This document shows, in pieces, positions 1 through 4,884 of a stretch of DNA of 6,051 bases (positions within the stretch are counted from its first letter, which is position 1; each line of letters starts with the position of its first letter). Source of the stretch: DATJPD01 sp036394195 (GTDB lineage Bacteria > Pseudomonadota > Alphaproteobacteria > CACIAM-22H2). The notes beneath the pieces were generated by a model. That model saw only the letters and a program-made list of their open reading frames with translations. It searched no databases and was not told where the DNA came from. The DNA lies in NCBI GenBank assembly GCA_036394195.1, contig DASWFO010000075.1, forward strand, positions 1 to 6,051, given 5' to 3'. A program made the translations under genes and the position numbers.

Positions 1-73
1 GTCGGCGGGTGAGGGCGTCGAGCGCGCCGAACGGCTCGTCCATCAGCAGGACTTCGGGCTCGACCGCGAGCGC
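1..73 (-). pseudogene. Fragment of a second ABC ATPase (Walker B / D-loop)
   Basis: This is the downstream part of the chimera above. The translation contains VLLMDEPFGALDALTRR, the Walker-B aspartate/glutamate pair and D-loop of an ABC ATPase of the SsuB/TauB class. Aligned by eye with the corresponding part of the complete ATPase in this window (about 627-700), it is roughly 80% identical in DNA, with most differences at third codon positions. It therefore comes from a diverged paralogue (or another strain's gene), not from a duplication of the neighbour. The Walker A and signature motifs are absent. The fragment continues past the window edge, so its other end is unknown. Confidence 0.75.
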
Positions 74-367
74 CGAGCCGCTGACGAAGCCGACCGACAC
101 CCGCGCCATGCTGATCGTCACGTGGCGAAAGATCTCGCCGCTCTCCACCATCGGCAGCGCCGTCTCCAGCACCACCAGCGGCGGCGGGATGAGGAACGGG
201 TTGAAGACGAAGGTCGACAGGATCTGCCAGACGGCAAAGCCGATGACGATCGACGCCGCGAACAGCAGGCCACCGCGGTGGCGACGCCACAGGACGGCCC
301 GGCGCCGACGCGGCACGTCGCGGGCCCTCACGCCGGTGCCTGGAACCGAGGACGGCGGCGCCACCAC
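1..367 (-). CDS. ABC transporter permease N-terminus, fused in frame to an ATPase fragment (partial, broken)
   Basis: Reading leftward from a GTG at 367 (a second GTG follows at 364), 122 codons stay open to the window edge. Residues 1-33 are a basic, Pro/Arg-rich cytoplasmic tail. Residues about 34-56 form a membrane segment (LLFAASIVIGFAVWQIL). Residues 57-98 match the conserved start of the SsuC/TauC/NrtB inner-membrane permeases, with NPFLIPPP and HVTISMARVSVGFVSGSAL. A normal family member continues with further helices and the EAA loop that docks on the ATPase. Here the frame passes at about residues 97-101 into LAVEPEVLLMDEP, a Walker-B and D-loop segment of an ABC ATPase. The gene starts 2 nt after the ATPase stop, with a G-rich Shine-Dalgarno-like run inside the ATPase end, so it was the next gene of that operon. 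As written it cannot make a working permease. The permease identity is firm; whether the join is real DNA or an assembly fault is open. Confidence 0.8.
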   Translation of the reverse strand, partial: MVAPPSSVPGTGVRARDVPRRRRAVLWRRHRGGLLFAASIVIGFAVWQILSTFVFNPFLIPPPLVVLETALPMVESGEIFRHVTISMARVSVGFVSGSALAVEPEVLLMDEPFGALDALTRR

Positions 368-369
368 GG

Positions 370-1134
370 CTACTCGACCCCCGCCAGCTCGGCGGTCAGC
401 CGCGCCCCGATGGCCGTGAACAGGCGCGCTACGGCCGGATCCGCCATGTCGCGCGGACGCCCGAGACCGACCTCGATGATCTCGGTGATCCGCGAGCCGG
501 GGCCGACCGACATGACGCAGATGCGGTCCGCCAGCGCGATCGCCTCGCCGATGTCGTGGGTGACGAACACCACCGTCTTGCCGGTGCGCTGCCAGATGTC
601 GAGCAGGAAGCCGTGCATGCGGCGGCGGGTCAGCGCATCGAGGGCCGCGAACGGCTCGTCCATCAAGAGGACCTTGGGCTCCACCGCCAGGGCGCGGGCG
701 ATCTGCAGCCGCTGGCGCATGCCGCCGGAGAGCTGGGCCGGAAATTTATGGCGGTGGGCGCCGAGGTCCACCATCGCCAGATAGCGGTCGATGATCGCCG
801 GCCACTGGTCCTTCGGCACCTTGCGCACGCGGAGCGCGAAGCGGACGTTTTCCTCGACGCTCAGCCACGGCAACAGGGCGGCACCGGCATCCTGGAAGAA
901 CATCACCCGGTCGCGCCCGGCGCCGCGGATCGGGGCGCCGTCGAATTCGACCAGGCCGCCGCTGGCCGGCTCGAAGCCGGCGAGAATGTTCAGCAGGGTC
1001 GATTTGCCGCAGCCGGACGGGCCGAGCAGGCAGACGAACTCGCCGGTCGACACCTCGAGGTCGATGCCGTCCAGCGCCAGATAGCCGTCGTCGTCAGCGC
1101 CAAAAACCTTGCGAACGCCGTGAACCCGCAACAC
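370..1134 (-). CDS. ABC transporter ATP-binding protein, nitrate/sulfonate/taurine (SsuB/TauB/NrtD) class
   Basis: This cytoplasmic ATPase powers uptake of a small organic anion or similar solute through an inner-membrane permease. All ABC landmarks are present in the 254-residue product: Walker A GPSGCGKST at 38-46, Q-loop glutamine at about 81 in a stretch ending LLPWLSV that is typical of this class, signature LSGGMRQR at 135-142, Walker B VLLMDEP at 155-161, and H-loop histidine 193 in VTHD. Length is normal for the family. I chose the GTG at 1134 because GGAGAAGGGGAG lies 6 nt before it; a TTG at 1170 would add 12 unlikely residues and has no ribosome site. The permease follows after 2 nt. 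The substrate cannot be told from the ATPase, and no binding protein of this class lies in the window. The orphan binding protein at 3020 belongs to a different family. Confidence 0.92.
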   Translation of the reverse strand: MLRVHGVRKVFGADDDGYLALDGIDLEVSTGEFVCLLGPSGCGKSTLLNILAGFEPASGGLVEFDGAPIRGAGRDRVMFFQDAGAALLPWLSVEENVRFALRVRKVPKDQWPAIIDRYLAMVDLGAHRHKFPAQLSGGMRQRLQIARALAVEPKVLLMDEPFAALDALTRRRMHGFLLDIWQRTGKTVVFVTHDIGEAIALADRICVMSVGPGSRITEIIEVGLGRPRDMADPAVARLFTAIGARLTAELAGVE

Positions 1135-1209
1135 CGGCTGCTCCCCTTCTCCACACTCCCGGCCTTTCAAGGATCAGGCCAAGCGGACCCGATGGACCGG
1201 TGCTCGTGG

Positions 1210-1237
1210 CTGACACTCTACCCCGCCCGTGTATAGT
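1210..1237 (+). promoter_or_regulatory. Sigma70-type promoter for the triple-RidA gene
   Basis: A -35 hexamer CTGACA (1210-1215, one mismatch to TTGACA) and a -10 hexamer TATAGT (1232-1237, one mismatch to TATAAT) are separated by 16 bp. Transcription would start near 1244, giving a leader of about 30 nt that contains the Shine-Dalgarno AGGAG. This is by far the best promoter-like sequence in the window. It is prediction by eye only. Confidence 0.55.
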
Positions 1238-1240
1238 GTC
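1212..1240. promoter_or_regulatory. Inverted repeat overlapping the RidA promoter (candidate operator)
   Basis: The arms GACACT (1212-1217) and AGTGTC (1235-1240) are exact reverse complements 17 bp apart, centre to centre about 23 bp. One arm covers the -35 box and the other the -10 box, so a dimeric regulator bound here would block the promoter. The regulator is unknown and no regulator gene is in the window. Six-base arms can arise by chance. Confidence 0.35.
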
Positions 1241-1275
1241 GACCGAAACGCATTCGAACACGAGGAGACCGCATC

Positions 1276-2553
1276 ATGGCAGACCTGGAGATCCGAGCCG
1301 TCGAGTGCCTGGCCGGAACCGGGGTCGCCTACGCGCACGCGATCAAGGCCGGACCGTGGATCTTCCTGACCGGCCACGAGCCGTTCGATTTCGAGACCGG
1401 CCTCGCCCCCGAGATCGAGGGACCCGCGGGCTTCCCGTCGTTCGGCACGCCGCGGCTGCGGCGCGAGGCCGAATACGTCATCCAGCGCATGCGGCGGACG
1501 TTGAAGGAGTTCGGCTCCGACTTCCACAACAGCCTGCGAGTCGACCAGTATTACCCGGGGTTCGACGCGGTGCGCGCCTATCAGCTGGCGCGGCATGACG
1601 CGTTCGGCGACTACATCCCGCCCAGCACGTCGGTGCTGATGGAGCGCCTGTTCGCCGCCGGCTCGCACATCTCAATGTCGATGATGGCGGTCGTCCCGTC
1701 CAAGGACTACGCGATCCAAAAGATCTATCCCAAGGAAGTGCCGGTGCCGGTCGGCTCGTTCTTCGTGCCGGCGATCACCTGCAACGACTTCGTGTTCGTG
1801 GCCGGCCAGATGGCCTCGGACGAGCACGCGATCGATCCCAGCCTGCTCACCCCGCCCGGCCGGAACTGGGGCGGGCCGTCGTCGCTGCGCCGGCAGACCG
1901 AGTTCGTGATCAAGCAGCGGCTGGAGCCGGCGCTGGCCGCCGCCGGCTCGTCGCTGGCCAATTCGCTGAAGGCGCAGATCTATGTGCCGAGTGCCGCCGA
2001 CATCCCGGACTGCCTGGACGTGTGGGCCCGCCACATGCGCGACATTCCCTGTGCCGTGACCATCGTGCCGACCAAGGGCTACGGCTTCGTGGACGGGATC
2101 GTCGAGATCAACCTCCTGGCGCTGCGCCATGACGCGAGGCGCAAAAAAGAGGTGCTCAAGGTCGATCTGCCGCCGATGGCCGCGTATGGCGGCTGCGTGC
2201 GCGCCGGCGAGCTGGTGTTCCCGTCCGGGCTGACGGCGCTGGGCGCCGACGGCCACGTGGTCGGATCCCGCCACTCCGCGGGCTTCGACGGCATCGCGCA
2301 CGCGGCGCAGACACAGGCGCTGGCGGTGCTCGGCGCCGCCGACAGCGTCTGCCGCGCCGCCGGCACGTCGCTCGCCAATATCGTGCGCGCGCAATATTTC
2401 ATGACCGACATGCGCGACTTCGCCGGGGTCGAGCTCGCCTGGATGAGCCGCCAGGGCAAGCAGCCGCACCCGTTCGTCGCCGTCCAGGTGCCGGGCGCCC
2501 TGCCGGCGCCGGGCGCCTGCCTCACAGCGGATTTCTGGATCTACGCGCCTTAA
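1276..2553 (+). CDS. Protein of three tandem RidA/YjgF (UK114-like) domains
   Basis: The 425-residue product shows three internal repeats of the RidA fold at about 18-140, 161-283 and 300-424. Each has a core strand (FLTGHE at 31-36, FVAGQM at 174-179, FPSGLT at 315-320). Each then has a long helix, a strand of the type VDQYYPG / AQIYVPS / AQYFMTD, and a closing strand region. RidA proteins are normally about 130-residue homotrimers that hydrolyse reactive enamine/imine intermediates; this chain could fold as a covalent trimer. The active-site arginine of true RidA deaminases (Arg105 in Escherichia coli RidA) aligns with serine, proline and proline/phenylalanine in the three domains. A canonical deaminase is therefore doubtful; Rid subfamilies 4-7 also lack this arginine. 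There is no signal peptide, so the product is cytosolic. The start is fixed by AGGAG 8 nt upstream. It is transcribed alone, divergently from an ABC uptake operon, which hints at a catabolic role, substrate unknown. Confidence 0.88.
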   Translation: MADLEIRAVECLAGTGVAYAHAIKAGPWIFLTGHEPFDFETGLAPEIEGPAGFPSFGTPRLRREAEYVIQRMRRTLKEFGSDFHNSLRVDQYYPGFDAVRAYQLARHDAFGDYIPPSTSVLMERLFAAGSHISMSMMAVVPSKDYAIQKIYPKEVPVPVGSFFVPAITCNDFVFVAGQMASDEHAIDPSLLTPPGRNWGGPSSLRRQTEFVIKQRLEPALAAAGSSLANSLKAQIYVPSAADIPDCLDVWARHMRDIPCAVTIVPTKGYGFVDGIVEINLLALRHDARRKKEVLKVDLPPMAAYGGCVRAGELVFPSGLTALGADGHVVGSRHSAGFDGIAHAAQTQALAVLGAADSVCRAAGTSLANIVRAQYFMTDMRDFAGVELAWMSRQGKQPHPFVAVQVPGALPAPGACLTADFWIYAP

Positions 2554-2625
2554 TTCTGAGCGCCTCGCATTTAGCCGCCACACCAAGCCTTGTTCTGAGC
2601 GCCTCGCGGCTAGCCGCCACACCAA
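2554..2625. repeat. Two-copy 33-bp direct repeat directly after the RidA stop codon
   Basis: Copies at 2554-2586 and 2593-2625 begin TTCTGAGCGCCTCGC and end TAGCCGCCACACCAA. They differ at only three adjacent positions (16-18), with a repeat period of 39 bp. The second copy contains the perfect 12-bp palindrome GCGGCTAGCCGC, which the first copy has lost. The first copy begins on the base after the TAA stop. It looks like an intergenic repeat unit inserted or expanded at the gene end; no coding function is apparent. Confidence 0.8.
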
Positions 2626-2642
2626 CCCTAGCCACTCGGCGC

Positions 2643-2748
2643 CGCAGGCGCATCCGCGCCTGCGTGGGACTCACGGCAGTCGCTTAGCTTGAACGCTCCA
2701 CTTCTTGACGCGCGTGCACGCGCGGCGCTTGCTTTATGACGCGCTCGC
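2643..2748. repeat. Mosaic array unit A
   Basis: Hairpin 1 at 2643-2664 is CGCAGGCGC / GCGCCTGCG, a perfect 9-bp stem with loop ATCC. Hairpin 2 at 2709-2724 is the perfect 16-bp palindrome CGCGCGTGCACGCGCG. The unit closes with the shared tail TTATGACGCGCTCGC. Confidence 0.75.
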
Positions 2749-2751
2749 CGG

Positions 2752-2863
2752 CGCGCGGACATCCGTCCGCGCGGGGTACTCACACAGAGTCCCTGCCAAG
2801 TCGTTCCACTCCTTGGCGCGCCTGCGAGGGCAGGCGCGTCCCTTTGCGTTATGACGCGCTCGC
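2752..2863. repeat. Mosaic array unit B
   Basis: Hairpin 1 at 2752-2773 is CGCGCGGAC / GTCCGCGCG, again a 9-bp perfect stem with the same ATCC loop but a changed stem sequence. Hairpin 2 at 2817-2838 is CGCGCCTGC / GCAGGCGCG with loop GAGG. The linker carries TCACACAGAGTCCCTGCC (2780-2797), nearly repeated at 4004-4021 after the binding-protein gene. Confidence 0.75.
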
Positions 2864-2938
2864 GGGGTACTGACGGCGATCACCCAGCCTGGACATTCCA
2901 CTCTTGACGCGCGTGCCAAGGCACGCGCGGCGTATACT
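2864..2938. repeat. Mosaic array unit C (lacks hairpin 1)
   Basis: The unit starts directly with the linker, so hairpin 1 has been lost or never added. Hairpin 2 at 2908-2929 is CGCGCGTGCC / GGCACGCGCG, a 10-bp stem with loop AA. It is flanked by TTGACG (2904-2909, overlapping the stem) and TATACT (2933-2938). These resemble -35 and -10 boxes, but the 23-bp spacing is too long for an ordinary promoter. TATACT could still serve as a -10 for the downstream gene. Confidence 0.65.
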
Positions 2939-2968
2939 CTGAGCTCAATTCCGGGCCGGGGGGGCGGA

Positions 2969-2984
2969 TGTGAAGCGCTTCACA
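2969..2984. promoter_or_regulatory. 16-bp perfect palindrome, CRP-like or LacI-family-like operator
   Basis: TGTGAAGCGCTTCACA is its own reverse complement. It contains both half sites of the CRP consensus (TGTGA-N6-TCACA). Its core AAGCGCTT also fits the AANCGNTT pattern common to LacI/GalR-family operators. It lies 35 bp before the ATG of the periplasmic binding-protein gene. With TATACT (2933-2938) as the -10 it would sit downstream of the start point, as a repressor block would. With TAAAAT (3006-3011) as the -10 its centre would lie about 41 bp upstream, as a class II activator site would. A small hairpin, CGGCT/AGCCG (2989-3002), follows it. Confidence 0.6.
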
Positions 2985-3019
2985 GCGCCGGCTGGGAAGC
3001 CGCGATAAAATGGGGACGA

Positions 3020-3991
3020 ATGAGACGGCGTGATTTCATCGCGGCACTTGCCGGCGCTGCCGCCTGGCCGGCGGTCGCGCACGCCCAGCAATCCACCCGG
3101 CTGCGCCGGATCGGCATTGTGGTGGTGGGCGCGCCGCCCCCCGCCCGCGATCTCGAACTGGTGCGCGAGCTGGCGCGGCTCGGCTGGGTCGAGGGACGGA
3201 ACGCCGCCTATATCGTCGCCGGCCAGGGTGATCCCGATCAACTGCCGCAGACCGCCCGCACCGTGCTGGCGACGGAGCCGGAGGTGATCATCGGCGCAGG
3301 CGTACCATTGATCGATACCGTCATCGGCATGACCGACACGATACCGATCGTCATGACCGCGACGGGGGATCCGATTGCCATCGGCTACACGGCGAGCATG
3401 GCGCGTCCGACCCGCAATATCACCGGCTTCGCCATCTCGAGCCCGTCGATCGTCGCCAAGCGGCTGGAGATCCTGCGCGAGCTTTTGCCCGGAGTGCGCA
3501 AAGTCGGTCACATCTGGGCGCCCGGCCGGCCGATCGCCCAGAACCTGGACGAAGAGGCGCGTATGGCGGCCACGGCCCTCGGCCTGGAACTGGTGTCGCT
3601 GCCGCTGGATTCGGGTGCTGACATTCCGTCGGCGTTCGCGCTCGCCGACAAGGAACACGTGGCGGCGATCCTCAGCGATCCCGATCTGCTGACCGTGCAG
3701 TTCAGCGCCACCATCGCCGACGAGTGCCTGGTGCGCGACCTGCCGCTGATCCACGCCTGGACGTCGCAGGTGCGCAACGGGGCGCTCCTCGCCTACGGAC
3801 CCGCGAGCGTCGAGAACTTCAAGGGGGCGGCGGGCTACGTCGACCGGATCCTCAAGGGCGCCAAGGTCGCCGACCTGCCCTTCGAGGAGCCGACGCAGCT
3901 TCAACTGGCGATCAATCTCCGCACGGCGCGCTCGATCGGCCTCACCGTGCCGCCCCGGGTGCTGGCGCTCGCCGACGAGGTGATCGAATGA
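3020..3991 (+). CDS. Tat-exported ABC transporter substrate-binding protein (ABC_sub_bind family)
   Basis: The 323-residue product begins with a twin-arginine signal, RRRDFI at 2-7, a hydrophobic stretch of Ala/Trp, and a likely cleavage after AHA at 20-22. This leaves a periplasmic mature protein of about 301 residues. The mature part opens with RRIGIVVVG and has REL..LGWVEGRN, then ILRELLPGVRKVGHIW at about 152-167. It ends with NLRTARSIGLTVPPRVLALADEVIE. These are the hallmarks of the two-lobed periplasmic-binding family PF04392 (ABC_sub_bind), which includes many orphan members in Bradyrhizobium relatives. GGGGA lies 3 nt before the ATG, rather close but usable. No permease or ATPase of its own type adjoins it, so it may work with a transporter elsewhere. 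The ligand is not predictable from sequence; some family members bind aromatic compounds or amino acids. Confidence 0.9.
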   Translation: MRRRDFIAALAGAAAWPAVAHAQQSTRLRRIGIVVVGAPPPARDLELVRELARLGWVEGRNAAYIVAGQGDPDQLPQTARTVLATEPEVIIGAGVPLIDTVIGMTDTIPIVMTATGDPIAIGYTASMARPTRNITGFAISSPSIVAKRLEILRELLPGVRKVGHIWAPGRPIAQNLDEEARMAATALGLELVSLPLDSGADIPSAFALADKEHVAAILSDPDLLTVQFSATIADECLVRDLPLIHAWTSQVRNGALLAYGPASVENFKGAAGYVDRILKGAKVADLPFEEPTQLQLAINLRTARSIGLTVPPRVLALADEVIE

Positions 3992-4003
3992 AGTCGCGAA
4001 AAT

Positions 4004-4143
4004 TCACACAGAGTTTCTGCCCCGGAGAACCCTCACCCGCCCATCGCTAACGCGATGGGCGCCTGTATATGAGTCGCCCTCTCTCGTCCGCTCACGCCTC
4101 CGCGTGAGCGGCGCGGCCTCTCCCACGTCGTGGTAGAGGGGCG
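4004..4143. repeat. Three-hairpin palindromic block between convergent genes
   Basis: The gap between two convergent stop codons holds several stems. CGCCCATCGC / GCGATGGGCG (4038-4061, 10 bp, loop TAAC) is followed by CCGCTCACGC / GCGTGAGCGG (4088-4111, 10 bp, loop CTCC). CCTCTCCCAC / GTGGTAGAGG (4117-4139) has one mismatch. CGCCCTCT (4075-4082) can also pair with AGAGGGGCG (4135-4143) around the second hairpin, with a one-base bulge. The block opens with TCACACAGAGTTTCTGCC, near-identical to part of array unit B at 2780-2797, tying the two repeat regions together. There is no U-tract, so it is not a classical intrinsic terminator. It may still protect or end transcripts from both sides. Confidence 0.7.
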
Positions 4144-4158
4144 CTATGGGCTTCGCGC

Positions 4159-4611
4159 TCATTTCTCCGGCCAGTGGCGGACGTCGATGATGCGCAAGCT
4201 GACGTCCTTGGCCGTGGCGTAGCCGCGGGTCATGGTCTTGAAGGCGTAGGTCTCGCCGGGCTTCAGGTTGCGCGACTTGGCCGGCCAGACATGCTCGACG
4301 CTGACCGTCTGACCGGAAGCATCGCGGAGCGCGATTTCGAGCTGCGCGCCGGTCGGCTCGGCGCAGCCGTTGCGGATCTCACCGGTGATGGTGAACCAGC
4401 CGGCGTCGCGCTCCCATTTCCACGACTTGAGCTCGACGTCCGACGGCGCGCACGCGGCCTGCGCGGCCCCCGCGGCAAGGCAGAGAATGGCGGCGAGACA
4501 GAAAAAACAGAAGACGAGGGCCGCGAGGGTCCTACTTATGCGCCGGTTCGAGCAGACGCAGATTGCGGCACGCCGCCTCGAGGACTTCGGCGCGGGATGA
4601 GTACGGACCAT
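4159..4611 (-). CDS. Small secreted protein, FxLYD-like
   Basis: From ATG 4611 the product has 150 residues: a basic region of 28 residues, a hydrophobic signal at about 29-52 (ALVFCFFCLAAILCLAAG), and probable cleavage after AQA at 50-52. The mature domain has about 98 residues. Its strands FTITGEIRNGC, AQLEIALRDASGQTV and LKPGETYAFKT resemble the FxLYD-type beta-sandwich found in small exported proteins. Cysteines 54 and 83 could form a disulfide. The start is uncertain: the ATGs at 4632, 4623 and 4611 all lie inside the upstream gene and lack good ribosome sites. The ideal signal-peptide start would fall on an ATA codon at 4537-4539. The gene follows the 72-residue gene as an operon partner. 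Function is unknown. Confidence 0.65.
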   Translation of the reverse strand: MVRTHPAPKSSRRRAAICVCSNRRISRTLAALVFCFFCLAAILCLAAGAAQAACAPSDVELKSWKWERDAGWFTITGEIRNGCAEPTGAQLEIALRDASGQTVSVEHVWPAKSRNLKPGETYAFKTMTRGYATAKDVSLRIIDVRHWPEK

Positions 4612-4750
4612 CGCTGAATTCATCCCCGGCATCGATCTCGTTGTAATACCAGTCGCCCTCGTGTTCGAACACCAGATACCCGGCCTTCTTCAGCTTGGCC
4701 TCATAGCCGGCCAGGGCGGTTTGCGGAAGCGATTCAAACGACGTGGTCAT
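4532..4750 (-). CDS. Conserved-looking 72-residue acidic protein of unknown function
   Basis: I do not recognise the family. The ATG at 4750 is preceded by GAGGA with 7-nt spacing. An upstream ATG at 4804 would add 18 residues that translate a hairpin-forming leader and is less likely. The product is soluble, with no signal or membrane segment. Residues 10-24 look helical (ALAGYEAKLKKAG). Then come a strand LVFEHE, an aromatic/acidic centre DWYYNEIDAGDEFSDGPYSSR at 33-53, and a C-terminal helix AEVLEAACRNLRLLE. The layout suggests a small alpha-beta domain. It is first in a leftward pair with the secreted protein, overlapping its apparent coding start. Nothing shows a joint function. Confidence 0.7.
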   Translation of the reverse strand: MTTSFESLPQTALAGYEAKLKKAGYLVFEHEGDWYYNEIDAGDEFSDGPYSSRAEVLEAACRNLRLLEPAHK

Positions 4751-4763
4751 GGTCTCGTCCTCG

Positions 4764-4804
4764 GTGCAGGGGGCGAGTGCCGGTCGCAGCACTCGGTGCT
4801 GCAC
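4764..4804 (-). promoter_or_regulatory. Leader with two mutually exclusive folds ahead of the 72-residue gene
   Basis: In the leftward transcript, GCAGCAC / GTGCTGC (complement of 4786-4802) forms a 7-bp hairpin with a 3-nt loop. The alternative pairs CGAGTGC (complement of 4789-4795) with GCACTCG (4774-4780), enclosed by GTGCAG (4799-4804) with CTGCAC (4764-4769). The two folds share bases and cannot coexist. The Shine-Dalgarno GAGGA begins 2 nt after the second fold. This is the geometry of an attenuator or a protein- or ligand-responsive leader, but no known class is recognised. Confidence 0.4.
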
Positions 4805-4864
4805 GGATTAGAAACCATAAATGTTGAAACTGCGTAAATGCGGCTTTCTTGCGTTCTTTGGCGA

Positions 4865-4879
4865 AAAACGCCGCGTTTT
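4865..4879. promoter_or_regulatory. 15-bp palindrome, AAAACGC-C-GCGTTTT
   Basis: Seven-base perfect arms flank a single central C, between the divergent gene starts. Location and symmetry suit a dimeric regulator site for the dehydrogenase operon, the secreted-protein pair, or both. No family can be named from it. Confidence 0.35.
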
Positions 4880-4884
4880 GAGGG

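Larger units (their letters stand above)
1135..1275. promoter_or_regulatory. Divergent intergenic control region between the ABC operon and the triple-RidA gene
   Basis: This 141-bp stretch separates the two divergent translation starts. It holds the leftward ribosome site (complement of 1141-1152), the rightward promoter and inverted repeat described separately, and the rightward Shine-Dalgarno AGGAG at 1263-1267, 8 nt before ATG. I did not find a convincing leftward promoter. Divergence with one shared region suggests, but does not prove, common control of the transporter and the RidA-type protein. Confidence 0.6.
2643..2938. repeat. Three-unit palindromic mosaic array (BIME/REP-like)
   Basis: This array fills most of the 466-bp gap between two genes. 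A full unit is hairpin 1, a 43-44 nt linker, hairpin 2, then a tail containing TTATGACGCGCTCGC (2734-2748 and 2849-2863). The linkers at 2665-2708, 2774-2816 and 2864-2907 align throughout, sharing ACTCAC- or ACTGAC-like starts and CCACT..CTTG ends. Hairpin 2 occurs three times with different stem sequences that all still pair. The third unit lacks hairpin 1. The arrangement resembles palindromic intergenic repeats scattered through rhizobial genomes (inference; no copy elsewhere could be checked). Possible roles are an RNA 3' end for the upstream gene, an insulator, or a mobile REP-type element; no transposase is present. Confidence 0.8.

Noticed and set aside
122..784. Rightward open frames across the ABC transporter genes
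   Set aside because: They are antisense to the ATPase and permease, which carry all expected motifs on the other strand.
1672..2625. Long leftward open frame opposite the triple-RidA gene
   Set aside because: It mirrors the RidA frame in GC-rich DNA, is Arg/His-rich, has no domain signature, and begins within the 33-bp direct repeat.
2734..2919. Small leftward open frame of 61 codons in the repeat array
   Set aside because: It is made entirely of repeat units and their hairpins, with no ribosome site. The array's structure explains the sequence better.
2904..2938. TTGACG and TATACT as a normal promoter
   Set aside because: The spacing is 23 bp, and TTGACG overlaps the repeated linker and hairpin stem found in the other units, so it belongs to the repeat.
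2643..2938. CRISPR array
   Set aside because: Units are about 110 bp with internal palindromes and homologous linkers. There are no short identical repeats with unique spacers and no cas genes.
2945..3904. Long leftward open frame opposite the binding-protein gene
   Set aside because: Its low-complexity Arg/Asp/Gly composition is typical of antisense frames in GC-rich genes, and it would cross the palindrome and promoter region. The sense frame has clear family motifs.
4502..4516. T-rich run in the leftward strand as a terminator tail
   Set aside because: It encodes the hydrophobic signal-peptide core of the secreted protein (VFCFF) and has no stem before it.
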